From contig JBAXFU010000008.1 of NCBI GenBank assembly GCA_037139735.1, positions 1 to 59,267 on the forward strand: a stretch of DNA of 59,267 bases, read 5' to 3'. The position numbers and the translations under genes are program-made. Positions 16,874-24,849 of this stretch are shown in pieces. This DNA is from UBA2402 sp037139735. Lineage in GTDB: Bacteria; Planctomycetota; Phycisphaerae; Phycisphaerales; UBA1924. The notes beneath the pieces are model-generated. The model made no database searches, had not been told where the DNA came from, and saw only the letters and a program-made list of their open reading frames with translations. Numbering within the stretch: the first letter of the stretch is position 1; each line of letters starts with the position of its first letter.

Positions 16874-17125
16874 TCACGGACGGCGGCGGACCCGGGCGAT
16901 GCGGCGGACGACCAAGCCGATCACGTACGTCACCGCGCCGCACGCGCCAAGCGCAAGGCCCGGCGCCATGGCGGCGGCGATGCCGTCGCCCGTGGCGTTC
17001 GACTCGAGGGGGGCGTCGAGCGCCTCTCGATAGAGCGCGACCACGGGCGAGGCCGCGAGCCAGAGCCCGGCCACGATGCCCACCGCTCCCAGAAGCGTCA
17101 AGCCGAGTCCCGCGGTCGCCTTCAT
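16874..17125 (-). CDS. small two-helix membrane protein
   Basis: This 83-residue protein has two hydrophobic helices, LGLTLLGAVGIVAGLWLAA near the N-terminus and LALGACGAVTYVIGLVVRR near the C-terminus, with a short polar loop of about 25 residues and a basic tail. It is plausibly an inner-membrane protein. It lies on the opposite strand between the two LEPR-type surface protein genes and is convergent with the first. I do not recognise the family. Support comes from the clean membrane topology and good start; no strong ribosome binding site was seen. Confidence 0.6.
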   Translation of the reverse strand: MKATAGLGLTLLGAVGIVAGLWLAASPVVALYREALDAPLESNATGDGIAAAMAPGLALGACGAVTYVIGLVVRRIARVRRRP

Positions 17126-17282
17126 GGGTCATTGAAGGCGCGGCGCGGGGCCCGTGCGGACCTCAGGATCCCCGGGGGAGGACCGACGCCCCAGGCCCGA
17201 CGCGTACAGTCCCCTGACGAATGTCGAAGGGACGGATGACCGATAGTGCGATGAACGCGATCCCTCCCAGCGGAGCCACGAC

Positions 17283-18866
17283 GTGCTGAAAGAACTCCTC
17301 GAGAGCATCAATCCCCTCGCCGGGGCCCTTCCCGGCGCCATCGAGTCGCTTGAGGCCCGGGTGCAACCCGCGGGCGACCTGGCCGTCACGCTGGGGACGC
17401 CGACGCTCAAGTTCTCGCACCTGATCCAGAACGACCAGATCAGGGTCCCCGTGACCATCACCAACGTGGGCGACCAGACGGTGAACGCGCGGTTCCGGCT
17501 GACCATGTTCCTGTCGAGCGATCGCACCGTGGGAGCGGACTACGTCTACACGTCGATCGATCGGCTCCACCCGATCCGCGCGGGCCAGGCGTTCTCGCCC
17601 GACGTGACGGCGGCGATGCCGCACGACCCGCTGGGCATCAAGGGCGCCACCGCGCTGCCCGCGGGACAGTACTTCATCCGGGCGTTCATCTCGTTCTTCG
17701 ACGGGGCCTCGGACGCCAACGCGGCCAACAACAACGCCTTCACCACCGGCTCGGTCGGGCTGAACTACACGATCGGCGAAGGCAGCAACAAGATGAAGCA
17801 GCGGACGGTCACGATCCCCACGGGCCCGTTCCAGGAACTCAAGTTCGAGATCCTCGGCCCGGGCAACGGCGTGGTGACCTCGTCGGGCACGGGCGCGTTC
17901 GGGACGGTGTCGGTCTCGACCACGGGCACCACCCGCGCCTCGAGCCTGCTCATCCGCACCGGCCAGAAGTTGCTGCCGGGCTCGGTGGCGAACATCACCG
18001 TCAACGGATCGCTGCAGCGCCTGCAGGTCCCCGAGATCGACGTGTCCGGGAACATCGCCATCTCCGGCGGCCTGCGGTTCATCGACGCCGGGGCCATCAC
18101 GGGCTCGACCTGGTCGATCGGCGGCGCCGAAGCGCTCGACGCCAAGATCGGCGCGCTGGTCAACACCAGCCTGAGCAGCACGGGCGACATCGCGAACATG
18201 GTCGTCGGCTCGTGGATCACCAACGACGGCAGCACCGACGCGCTGGTGGCCCGCTCGATCCGCCGGCTCGTCGTCGACGGCGACTTCTCGCCCCGCATCC
18301 GCACCTCGGCGGGCGCTGGCTTCATCACCATCGGCGGGTCGGCCAACAGCTTCATGGACGTCACGGGCTCGGTGTCGGCGTTCACCGCGGGTTCGACCGG
18401 CTCGTCGTTCGTGCTCAACGCCACCGGCGACATCGGCACCGTCGAGATCAAGGGCGCCATGCAGGGTCGCATCGCCGCCCGCAACATCACCAGCGTCTCG
18501 GTGCTCGGCAGCATGAGCGGTGCGAGCATCTTCGCGGGCACCAGCCTGGGCTCCAACGGCGACATCGGCGGCACGGGCTCCGCCGCCGACACGTTCGCCG
18601 CGGGTTCGCTGGGCACGCTCCTCGTCCGCGGCTCGGCCACCAACTCGCTGATCACCTGCTCGCTCGATCACGTCGACGGCACGTACCTCAACGCCGACGA
18701 CCGCTTCCGCAGCGCCTCGTCGCGCATCGGCCGCATCCGCATCGGCGGCGCGACCTTCAACACGTCCTTCGCCGCCGTCAACTTCGGGCCCAGCCACTGG
18801 ATCAACGGTCTCACGATCCTCCCCGGTGCCGACGCGCGTCTGCGGTCGGACTTCCCCAAGCCCTGA
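17283..18866 (+). CDS. second LEPR-type surface protein (paralogue)
   Basis: This 527-residue protein starts at GTG 17283, with GGAG 7 nt upstream. IESLEARVQPA at about residue 19 is a weak form of the LEPR motif. A CARDB-like domain follows (QNDQIRVPVTITNVGDQTVN) and includes FFDGASDANAANNNAF. After that comes a long beta-strand-rich region. Close to the end, HVDGTYLNADDRF with IGRIRIGG aligns to PVDGSVLNADDTI with IGKIEIRG in the upstream paralogue. No C-terminal anchor is visible. It is likely a secreted structural or adhesive protein; the pair probably arose by duplication, with a small membrane gene between the copies on the other strand. Confidence 0.82.
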   Translation: MLKELLESINPLAGALPGAIESLEARVQPAGDLAVTLGTPTLKFSHLIQNDQIRVPVTITNVGDQTVNARFRLTMFLSSDRTVGADYVYTSIDRLHPIRAGQAFSPDVTAAMPHDPLGIKGATALPAGQYFIRAFISFFDGASDANAANNNAFTTGSVGLNYTIGEGSNKMKQRTVTIPTGPFQELKFEILGPGNGVVTSSGTGAFGTVSVSTTGTTRASSLLIRTGQKLLPGSVANITVNGSLQRLQVPEIDVSGNIAISGGLRFIDAGAITGSTWSIGGAEALDAKIGALVNTSLSSTGDIANMVVGSWITNDGSTDALVARSIRRLVVDGDFSPRIRTSAGAGFITIGGSANSFMDVTGSVSAFTAGSTGSSFVLNATGDIGTVEIKGAMQGRIAARNITSVSVLGSMSGASIFAGTSLGSNGDIGGTGSAADTFAAGSLGTLLVRGSATNSLITCSLDHVDGTYLNADDRFRSASSRIGRIRIGGATFNTSFAAVNFGPSHWINGLTILPGADARLRSDFPKP

Positions 18867-18892
18867 GCGACGCCACACCATCGCCTCGAGCC

Positions 18893-19031
18893 GGTCCAGA
18901 CGTCGGTCCAGACGCCGGCGAGACGTCGGCGAGCCAGGCAGCTCGATCGGATCGGCGGCCGGTCTGCGGGACGCGCGCGTCGGGCGCGAGGATCAGGCGC
19001 GCGGATCAGGCGCGCGGATCGCGCGAGCGAA
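18893..19031. repeat. short tandem repeats after the HU gene
   Basis: Two repeat blocks fill the gap between the surface-protein gene and the HU stop codon. Block one (18893-18935) has a period of 11-12 bp, with GGTCCAGACG twice and then (G)TCGGCGAG-like units. Block two (18990-19015) has two exact copies of a 13-bp unit, GGATCAGGCGCGC, followed by a decayed third copy. These look like slippage products in a noncoding region. Confidence 0.65.
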
Positions 19032-19397
19032 TCAGGCGTGCGCGGGCGTCGTCGGCGGCTTGATCTCGGTGATCGTCTGCGACGCCGCCACACCCTGCTT
19101 GGCGGCGGCACGCGGGGTCTCGATGCTGTCGCGCATCAGGCGACCAACCTTGAACTTGACGGCTCGCTTGGCGGGGACGGTGACCTTCTCGAGCGTCTTG
19201 GGATTTTGCGCCACCCGCATCGCGCGCTCACGAACCTCGAACACGCCGAAGTCGCGGAACTCGAGGCGATTGCCCTTCTTGAGCTCGGAAATGATCTGAT
19301 CCAGCAGTTGCTGGAGGACTTCCTGAACGTCGGCCCGCTTGAGCCCCGTTCGCTCCGACACTTTCTCGATCATTTCGCGCTTGGTCACCGTGGCCAT
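19032..19397 (-). CDS. HU/IHF-family DNA-binding protein
   Basis: This 121-residue histone-like protein bends and compacts DNA as a dimer. The HU fold is complete: TKREMIEKVSERTGLKR and VLQQLLDQIISELKKGNRLE helices, FRDFGVFEVRERAMR strands, and the arm with RVAQNPKTLEKVTVPAKR (the 'RxxxNPxT' tip, including the Pro that intercalates into DNA), then VKFKVGRLMRD. A tail of about 25 residues extends beyond the normal 90-residue HU and is Ala/Thr/Pro-rich. GGAGAGG lies 5 nt before the ATG. Tandem repeats lie directly after the stop codon. Confidence 0.95.
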   Translation of the reverse strand: MATVTKREMIEKVSERTGLKRADVQEVLQQLLDQIISELKKGNRLEFRDFGVFEVRERAMRVAQNPKTLEKVTVPAKRAVKFKVGRLMRDSIETPRAAAKQGVAASQTITEIKPPTTPAHA

Positions 19398-19670
19398 CGA
19401 CGCCTCTCCATCGACCGGTCGGCACCGGTCCAGTGCTCGGAGACGGGTGGGGCTCCGAGGCCTTCACCCGCATCGTCCTCTACCCGCCATGTCCTGAAAG
19501 GCCATCCGCCGACCGAACAAGCCTTTCCGTCGAAAGGGCCGCCCGTGCGACCCTCGGTCCGCTCCACGTTCCCGAACGGATGGAACCAGCGCAGCCGAAG
19601 CGGAGTGTACGCCCTGCCTGCGGGCTAGCAAGCCGCCTCGGAAACAACCGATCAAAATCCGATCGTCGCC
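19398..19670. other. leader region of the HU gene
   Basis: These 273 bp hold the HU ribosome binding site (GGAGAGG just upstream of 19397) and presumably its promoter. No gene or obvious intrinsic terminator was found between it and the outer-membrane protein gene that ends at 19671. Confidence 0.4.
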
Positions 19671-20495
19671 TCAGAATCGAACGCCCACGCCCGCGAAAAG
19701 CCCCTGGAGCGACGCCGAGCCCAACTCGAAGGACTCGTTGCCCTGCCCCGACGACAGGTCGAGGAACAAGGCCCTGTAACCGACGTTGACGCCGACGTTG
19801 GGCACCGGCCGCCACTGCCCGCCGACGACAATGTCAAAGCCCGATGAATCGGTCGTGCCGGGGAGCCACCCGCCGGTGATCTCGAGGGAGATCGAGAACC
19901 GCTCCTGGAAGTCGGCGTCGGCCCGCAGGCCCAGCAGCGGGTGGGCGGTCAGGGCGTCGGCCGAATCCTCCGTGACGCCCGTGCCGCCGCCGGGGAGCGA
20001 GACGCAGACCGACGAATCGATCAGCCGCACGCCGCCGACGAGCCGGAGGTCGACCGCGAGAGCGACGGCTCCCGAGGGCGCTGCATCGCTTCGATAGTCG
20101 GCCAGGGTGTGCCCGCCGGCCAACTCGACGGTGGCGACGTCGATGGTGGTCTTCAGTCGCTGGCCGGCGTTGAAGTCGACGTCGCCCAGAGACCCGGCGG
20201 CGGCGCGTTCGCTGACGGCGTCGGCGTCGAAGGCAAAGCCCCTCAGTTCGATCAGCCACGGCCCCTTGGACGCGCTGACTTCGCCCGAGGGCGTGAGCCG
20301 CGGGGCGTTGAGGTTGAGGGCTTGGGTCGAGAGGGTGGCGGCGGCCCCCGAGGCGGCGCGAGGCATCGTGACGTCGGCCGCGACGCCGGCGTACCAGACG
20401 CCCGCGTGCGCCTTGAACGTCCACGGGCTCGAATCGGGTTCCGAAGCGGCGAGCGAGGTCGCGGCACAGGCCGCGAGCAGGGCGGTGGTCAGCAT
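19671..20495 (-). CDS. outer-membrane beta-barrel protein
   Basis: This 274-residue protein has a signal peptide (LTTALLAACAATSLAASEP). The alternating hydrophobic/polar strands are typical of an 8-stranded-type barrel, for example WLIELRGFAFDADAV, LAVDLRLVGGVRLID, FDIVVGGQWRPV and VGVNVGYRALFLDL. It ends in GLFAGVGVRF, with the C-terminal aromatic residue expected of BAM-inserted proteins. No specific function is visible. A TATGCT box on the minus strand (20502-20507) ends 6 nt before the ATG, again without a Shine-Dalgarno site. Presence of such a barrel supports a diderm envelope. Confidence 0.82.
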   Translation of the reverse strand: MLTTALLAACAATSLAASEPDSSPWTFKAHAGVWYAGVAADVTMPRAASGAAATLSTQALNLNAPRLTPSGEVSASKGPWLIELRGFAFDADAVSERAAAGSLGDVDFNAGQRLKTTIDVATVELAGGHTLADYRSDAAPSGAVALAVDLRLVGGVRLIDSSVCVSLPGGGTGVTEDSADALTAHPLLGLRADADFQERFSISLEITGGWLPGTTDSSGFDIVVGGQWRPVPNVGVNVGYRALFLDLSSGQGNESFELGSASLQGLFAGVGVRF

Positions 20496-20522
20496 GGGCC
20501 AAGCATACGCAAAAGCGTCGCT

Positions 20523-20846
20523 TCAGCGGCCGCTGGCGCGAGCACGGGCGTCGATGAAGACTTCGGGCAGGCGAAGCCGCTGGAAGAGCTGCACGCCCTT
20601 GTTGATGTCGGTGCGGTAGACGAGCAGTTCCTCGCTGCGTTCGTCGAGCACCAGGACGAGATCCTCGTTGTTGGCGTCGGCCGTGAGGATGGTGTGCTGG
20701 CCGGCCTGAGACACCATGCCGGCGCGGGCCGAACTCCCGCCCCCCACCGGCGGCGCGCCCCCGATGGCGTGCAACGCCAGGAGCGAGGCCAGCCCCGCGG
20801 CGGCGACCGTCAGCAGGCGGCGATGCGATGACGTGGTGCGGTCCAT
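20523..20846 (-). CDS. small exported protein, last gene of a three-gene operon
   Basis: This 107-residue protein starts at ATG 20846, with GAGGAG 7 nt upstream (an earlier in-frame ATG at 20915 overlaps the previous gene). It has an N-terminal signal or anchor (LLTVAAAGLASLLALHAIGG) and then a short domain, HTILTADANNEDLVLVLDER with EELLVYRTD. That core parallels the middle gene of the operon (YTMVSGRVNAGG, DAVYVLDAANRELIALRWD), so the two are probably paralogues. The pattern of 'value, store, display' strands suggests a single propeller-like blade. The function is not known. Confidence 0.75.
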   Translation of the reverse strand: MDRTTSSHRRLLTVAAAGLASLLALHAIGGAPPVGGGSSARAGMVSQAGQHTILTADANNEDLVLVLDERSEELLVYRTDINKGVQLFQRLRLPEVFIDARARASGR

Positions 20847-20862
20847 CGGTGGCTCCTCGACC

Positions 20863-21174
20863 TCAGCGGCCCGGCGAACTCCTGCCGTCGGCGTCGAGGT
20901 CTCGATACCCGACACCCGTCAACGATTGCTTCGCCGAATCCCATCGCAGCGCGATCAACTCGCGGTTGGCGGCGTCGAGCACGTACACGGCGTCCGAGCC
21001 GCCCGCGTTCACGCGACCGCTCACCATCGTGTAGTTGCCGGGGACGCGACCTTCCCGAGGCGGCGCGGCGTTCTGCGCGTCGGCGGGAGGCGTCCACGTC
21101 ACCGCGACCAACGCGCCCACGAGCACGAGGTTGAGCACCAGCAGCGGACGATTGTCCTTGATGATCCGTGTCAT
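20863..21174 (-). CDS. small exported protein, middle gene of a three-gene operon
   Basis: This 103-residue protein has an N-terminal hydrophobic segment (LLVLNLVLVGALVAVTWT) and probable signal cleavage after ADA. A compact domain follows with GNYTMVSGRVNAGGSDAVYV and LDAANRELIALRWD. The same core, more diverged, is in the next gene, which starts 16 nt downstream. Similar small proteins are, to my knowledge, found in other Phycisphaerae without an assigned role. It follows the first gene after 26 nt and all three are probably co-transcribed. Confidence 0.76.
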   Translation of the reverse strand: MTRIIKDNRPLLVLNLVLVGALVAVTWTPPADAQNAAPPREGRVPGNYTMVSGRVNAGGSDAVYVLDAANRELIALRWDSAKQSLTGVGYRDLDADGRSSPGR

Positions 21175-21200
21175 GTCGGCCTCCGACGGGGTGGCGCCGC

Positions 21201-21437
21201 TCAGTCCTGGTGGCCGCGCTTGCTGGGAATCAGGTTGGCGCCGATCACGGCGGCGAGGATCACCAGCATCACGAAGTAGTTCATCACCACCGGCGGATCG
21301 TCGGGCTTGCCCAACGGCGGAGGCGCCGGCGGCGCGGCCGGGTTCGTCGCGGGAGGCTGGGCCATCGCGTCGGCCGTGGCGGCCAGCGGCATCGCCAGCG
21401 CCAAGGCGAGCAGGGCTGCGGTCATGAAGTGCTTCAT
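21201..21437 (-). CDS. small membrane protein, first gene of a three-gene operon
   Basis: This 78-residue protein has a signal peptide (MKHFMTAALLALALAMPLAA), a Pro/Ala-rich linker, one transmembrane helix (MNYFVMLVILAAVIGANLI) and a short basic tail (PSKRGHQD). The linker would lie outside the cytoplasmic membrane and the tail inside. A TACGCT box on the minus strand (21445-21450) ends 7 nt before the ATG. It heads an operon with the two small exported proteins and may anchor them in the membrane; this is inference from context. Confidence 0.75.
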   Translation of the reverse strand: MKHFMTAALLALALAMPLAATADAMAQPPATNPAAPPAPPPLGKPDDPPVVMNYFVMLVILAAVIGANLIPSKRGHQD

Positions 21438-21512
21438 CGAGTCAAGCGTATCACCCGGTCCGGGCCCGGCGACCCGCGACGGCCGCCGAACCGACCGAAA
21501 TGCGTACGGAAC

Positions 21513-22826
21513 TCACGCGGCCTTGCGGGCCTCGCCCCCCGCCCGCCGCGAACCGAGCACCAGCACGGTGATGTCGTCGGCCTGGTGCAGACTGCCGGCC
21601 GCCTCGTCGATCATGCGGCCCAGCCGCCTCACGATGAGGGCCGAGGCCTCGCCCGCGGCCCTGGCGGCGGCTGGGATGGCCGAGGCGTACCGCTCCACGT
21701 CGTCGAGCAGCTTCAGGTGCGGCCGCTCCCGGAGCTCCCGCGACCGCTCGCCTCGCGGCGCATCGGCCGCCACGCACTCGAGGCCGTCGGAATAGAGCAG
21801 CAGCGATTCGCCGGGCGCCAGGCGGCAGGCCACCTGATCGAAGGCGGCCTCGTGCGCGATGCCCAGCACCGGCCCCTGCGTCGAGAGCTCCCGCCGCGGC
21901 GAGCCCTCGGGTCCGCCGATCACCAGCGGCGGCGGATGCCCCGCGTTGGCCACCAGCACCTCGCCGGTGCGACAGTCCAGGACGCCATAGGTCGCCGAGG
22001 CGAACCAGCCGTAGTTCCTCGCGTGGGCGCAGATGCACGCGTTGAGCCGCGCGAGCACCTCCATCGGCTCGAGCGCGGTGTGCAGCCCGGGCTCGCGGCC
22101 GATCGTGTCGAGCGCGTGCACCAGCACCATCGTCAGCAACGCGGCCGGCATGCCGTGCCCCGCGGCATCGGCGAGAAAGAACGCGACCCGGTCGTCGCCC
22201 AGATCCCGCAGGCAACTGACGTCCCCGCTGACGAAGCTGATGGGCCGCGAAATCAACGCGTGATCGAGCATCGGCGAGACCGACGACGTCATGTCGATGA
22301 ACTCGCGCTGCACCGAGGCGGCCAGCTGCAGCTCGTCGTGCATCCGCTCCATCTCCTCGCGGATCGCCATTTCGCACCGGCTCGTCAGTTCCACCTCGCG
22401 CCGCAGCGAACGCACGACCGACTGACGCTGCACCAGCGCGAAGAGCATCGGCGCCACCAGGCCCGCGTCGAAGGCCCGCGGCTCGAAGAGGATCCCGCCC
22501 GACTGGTGTCGGACCCGCCACCGCGAGGGCTCTTGGCACAGGCACACCGCCGCGAGGCCCGCCTCGCGGAGCGACGCCACGACGCCCTCGACGCGGGCGG
22601 GATGCGCCTGGCCGCCCAGCACGATGATCGCGCCGTGGAACCGGTCACCCGCGCCCGCCACCGTCAGCAGCGGCAACAGCGCGTCCAGCGAACATCGCTC
22701 CGCATGGTGCACGATGCCCTCGCGCGCCGAGGCGTCGGGCCAGCTCGCGGCGATTCGCGGCAGCGGATCCTCCTCGCCTGGGTCGAACGCCACGAGGAAT
22801 CGGGGTTGTCGCAACAGACCGCTCAT
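21513..22826 (-). CDS. RsbU/SpoIIE-type PP2C phosphatase
   Basis: This protein of about 437 residues has an N-terminal domain of about 130 residues that resembles a degenerate receiver (FHGAIIVLGGQAHPARVEGV). A helical linker follows (EEMERMHDELQLAASVQREF), then a SpoIIE/PP2C phosphatase domain. Metal-binding landmarks are SGDVSCLRDLGDDRVAFFLA, ADAAGHGMPAALLTM, ANAGHPPPLV, LLYSDGLEC and the final ADDITVLVLG. Such enzymes dephosphorylate anti-anti-sigma factors in partner-switching control. No anti-sigma partner gene is adjacent. The ATG at 22826 was chosen; an in-frame GTG at 22853 would add nine residues. Confidence 0.9.
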   Translation of the reverse strand: MSGLLRQPRFLVAFDPGEEDPLPRIAASWPDASAREGIVHHAERCSLDALLPLLTVAGAGDRFHGAIIVLGGQAHPARVEGVVASLREAGLAAVCLCQEPSRWRVRHQSGGILFEPRAFDAGLVAPMLFALVQRQSVVRSLRREVELTSRCEMAIREEMERMHDELQLAASVQREFIDMTSSVSPMLDHALISRPISFVSGDVSCLRDLGDDRVAFFLADAAGHGMPAALLTMVLVHALDTIGREPGLHTALEPMEVLARLNACICAHARNYGWFASATYGVLDCRTGEVLVANAGHPPPLVIGGPEGSPRRELSTQGPVLGIAHEAAFDQVACRLAPGESLLLYSDGLECVAADAPRGERSRELRERPHLKLLDDVERYASAIPAAARAAGEASALIVRRLGRMIDEAAGSLHQADDITVLVLGSRRAGGEARKAA

Positions 22827-22922
22827 GCACCGGGGCGGTCGGGCCGGCTCCACGTCACCCCCCGGAACGGGGCATCCACGCGGGCGCGCCGACGCCGCCG
22901 CTCGCCGAGGGGAAGCATCGGC

Positions 22923-23486
22923 TCACTTGGCGAGCTTCTTCATGGCGGCGCGATCGAACTCGATCTGGTCGTTCTGCTTGATCTTGAGGGAGTCGAGCGT
23001 GTTGCCCGCCAGCTCGATCACGTACTGCGCCGCGAACTTGCTGGGGTACCGCTTCAGGCGGGCCTCGTACGCCGCGTTGGTCCACGTCCACGAGGGCGCG
23101 TCCTTGAACGGGGGCGAGAGCTGCTTTTCGGCCTCGCTGCGGGGGGCTTCGGGCGTCATCTTGTGGAAGGCCGTCACCCGCCCCGAGCCGTCGACGAAGA
23201 TGATGTCGATGGGGATCGGGCAATCCCGCATCACGAACTCCAGTTCGGAGGGCTTCTTGAAGACGAAGAACATGCCGCCGTCCGGATCGATCTTGGTCCG
23301 GTCGGACAACCCGTGGAAGCGGGTCTTGTCGTCGGCGGCGACCTCGAGGCTGAAGGTCCGGCCCGCGATGGTGACCTTGGCGTGGGAATCGGGCGTGGTC
23401 TTGTCGTCGCAGCCGTTCATGAGGAAGGCGGCGAGCGTGCCGCAGAGAAGGAGTCCCGCCACCGTACCGGATCGGATGCCTCGCAT
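22923..23486 (-). CDS. DUF192 lipoprotein
   Basis: This 187-residue protein has a lipoprotein signal peptide ending in LMNGC, so Cys is lipidated. It carries a DUF192 domain: TFSLEVAADDKTRFHGLSDR, GGMFFVFKKPSELEFVM, then RDCPIPIDIIFVDGSGRV. DUF192 proteins are small envelope proteins of unknown activity. An insert of about 40 residues (HKMTPEAPRSEAEKQLS onward) separates the core from VIELAGNTLDSLKIKQNDQI, the normal family end with the 'E-x-x-x-G-x' element. An AAAGG site lies upstream of the ATG. It is encoded between the RsbU-like gene and gluQ on the same strand. Confidence 0.88.
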   Translation of the reverse strand: MRGIRSGTVAGLLLCGTLAAFLMNGCDDKTTPDSHAKVTIAGRTFSLEVAADDKTRFHGLSDRTKIDPDGGMFFVFKKPSELEFVMRDCPIPIDIIFVDGSGRVTAFHKMTPEAPRSEAEKQLSPPFKDAPSWTWTNAAYEARLKRYPSKFAAQYVIELAGNTLDSLKIKQNDQIEFDRAAMKKLAK

Positions 23487-23534
23487 GCTGATCTGCCGCC
23501 TTTCGATGGATCGTCTCGGGGGCTCGCGGCCCTC

Positions 23535-24518
23535 TCAGGCGCCGGACCTGGCACGCAGCCAACGGTCGTCCGACGCCGTGAAGATGATCGGCTGCCCGGG
23601 GATTCTATTGAGCTCGAATCCCGAGAGGAACTCGCGGGCGTCCATGGGGCGGGGGGAGGGCACGATCCCGCACCAGGCGCCGACGAGTCCGATGACGCGT
23701 TCGGCCGTCACGCCGGCGGCTCGGTACGCATCGAGACGGGTGTCGCCGTGGCGCTTGGCCAGACGCCGCCCATCCTCGCCGCGAACCAGCGGAAGGTGGC
23801 AGTAGGCCGGCTCCCGGGCGAGGCCCAAGGCCCGCATGATGAGCAGTTGGCGGGCGGCGGAGTCGATGAGGTCGTCGCCCCGCACCACGTGCGTCACGCC
23901 CTGTCGAGCGTCGTCGACCACGACGGCGAGTTGATACGCCGCCTGCCCGGGCTTGGCGGGATCGCGGCGGGTCCAGACGACGAAGTCGCCGATCGACTCG
24001 GCGGGCCGGATGGCCTGCGGCCCGGCGAACTCGTCGTCGAACCGCACCACCGCGTCGTCGTCGACGACGAATCGCCAACTGGGCGACCCGTCGTCGAAGT
24101 CGCGGGGACGCCGGGCGGGGCGGAGCGACGCCGGGAACCTGATCTCGCCCGACCCCTCCTGCGGGGCCGAGGCGGCGGCCTCGATCTCGGCGCGACTCAT
24201 GGCGCAGGGGTAGGCGCGTCCGCAGGCCACCAGGCGTCGCATCGCCTCCTCGTGCGTGTCGCGATCAGCGGACTGGATGAAAGGCCCCTGGTCCCAGTCG
24301 ATGCCCAGCCAGGCGAGCAGGTCGATCGTCAGGTCGAGCACGCCGGGCTTGACCCTCGGGGTGTCGAGGTCCTCGACGCGGAGCACGATCCGCCACCCCT
24401 TGGAGCGAGCCATGGCCCACGTCGCGAGGAACGTGCGGGCGTTGCCCAGGTGCAACGCCCCCGTGGGGGAAGGAGCCAGTCTCGTCACGCCGTGCGTCAC
24501 GCCGGCAGGGTACGACAC
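23535..24518 (-). CDS. gluQ: glutamyl-queuosine tRNA(Asp) synthetase
   Basis: This 327-residue protein is a truncated GluRS-like enzyme that lacks the anticodon-binding domain. It attaches glutamate to the queuosine of tRNA(Asp). Visible signatures are LAPSPTGALHLGNARTFLA (HIGH-type), LRVEDLDTPRVKPG, YPCAMSRAEIEAA in the zinc-region position, VVRGDDLIDSAARQLLIMRA and RRLAKRHGDTRLD (KMSKS-type). The length fits GluQ (about 300) rather than GluRS (about 470). Some cysteines of the E. coli zinc site are missing. The start is probably GTG 24518, with a second in-frame GTG at 24500 possible. Confidence 0.92.
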   Translation of the reverse strand: MSYPAGVTHGVTRLAPSPTGALHLGNARTFLATWAMARSKGWRIVLRVEDLDTPRVKPGVLDLTIDLLAWLGIDWDQGPFIQSADRDTHEEAMRRLVACGRAYPCAMSRAEIEAAASAPQEGSGEIRFPASLRPARRPRDFDDGSPSWRFVVDDDAVVRFDDEFAGPQAIRPAESIGDFVVWTRRDPAKPGQAAYQLAVVVDDARQGVTHVVRGDDLIDSAARQLLIMRALGLAREPAYCHLPLVRGEDGRRLAKRHGDTRLDAYRAAGVTAERVIGLVGAWCGIVPSPRPMDAREFLSGFELNRIPGQPIIFTASDDRWLRARSGA

Positions 24519-24528
24519 GGGCCGTTCC

Positions 24529-24534
24529 TACCAT
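24529..24534 (+). promoter_or_regulatory. -10-like box before the small membrane gene
   Basis: TACCAT ends 8 nt before the ATG at 24543; no Shine-Dalgarno sequence is present. Confidence 0.4.
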
Positions 24535-24542
24535 CGGGCGTC

Positions 24543-24818
24543 ATGATCGAGTCGCAGGAACAGGTCATCCGCATCAGGCGTTTCATCGCCGGGCCCGCGG
24601 CGTCGGGAACGCTCGCGGGCCGGATCCTTTCCTTCATCCTCGCCTTGGCGATCATCGTGCTCGTGCTGGTGTTGATCGTGCCGATCCTTGTGCTGGCGCT
24701 CCTGGCGGGCCTCGCGTTCGTGCTGGTCGGCGCCGTCAGGTCGCTCTTCGCCAAGGCACGGGCCGACAACGGCCTCCTCGATGGACGACGCAACGTTCGC
24801 GTCATCAAGCGCGACTGA
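24543..24818 (+). CDS. small two-helix membrane protein
   Basis: This 91-residue protein has a basic amphipathic N-terminus (ESQEQVIRIRRFI). Two or one very long hydrophobic segments follow (ILSFILALAIIVLVLVLIVP and ILVLALLAGLAFVLVGAV), then a basic cytoplasmic tail. The family is unknown. A much longer frame runs through this locus in the same phase, but that is antisense to gluQ and earlier genes and is not coding. It precedes the RND operon by 31 nt, which has its own -10-like box. Confidence 0.68.
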   Translation: MIESQEQVIRIRRFIAGPAASGTLAGRILSFILALAIIVLVLVLIVPILVLALLAGLAFVLVGAVRSLFAKARADNGLLDGRRNVRVIKRD

Positions 24819-24849
24819 AGGCCGCGCGCGTGTATCATCCCCGCGGCCG

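Noticed and set aside
21168..24818. A 1216-codon plus-strand frame
   Set aside because: It is antisense to the RsbU-like, DUF192 and gluQ genes, which have clear motifs. Only its last 91 codons (24543-24818) look like a real small membrane protein. GC-rich codon bias produces such open antisense frames.
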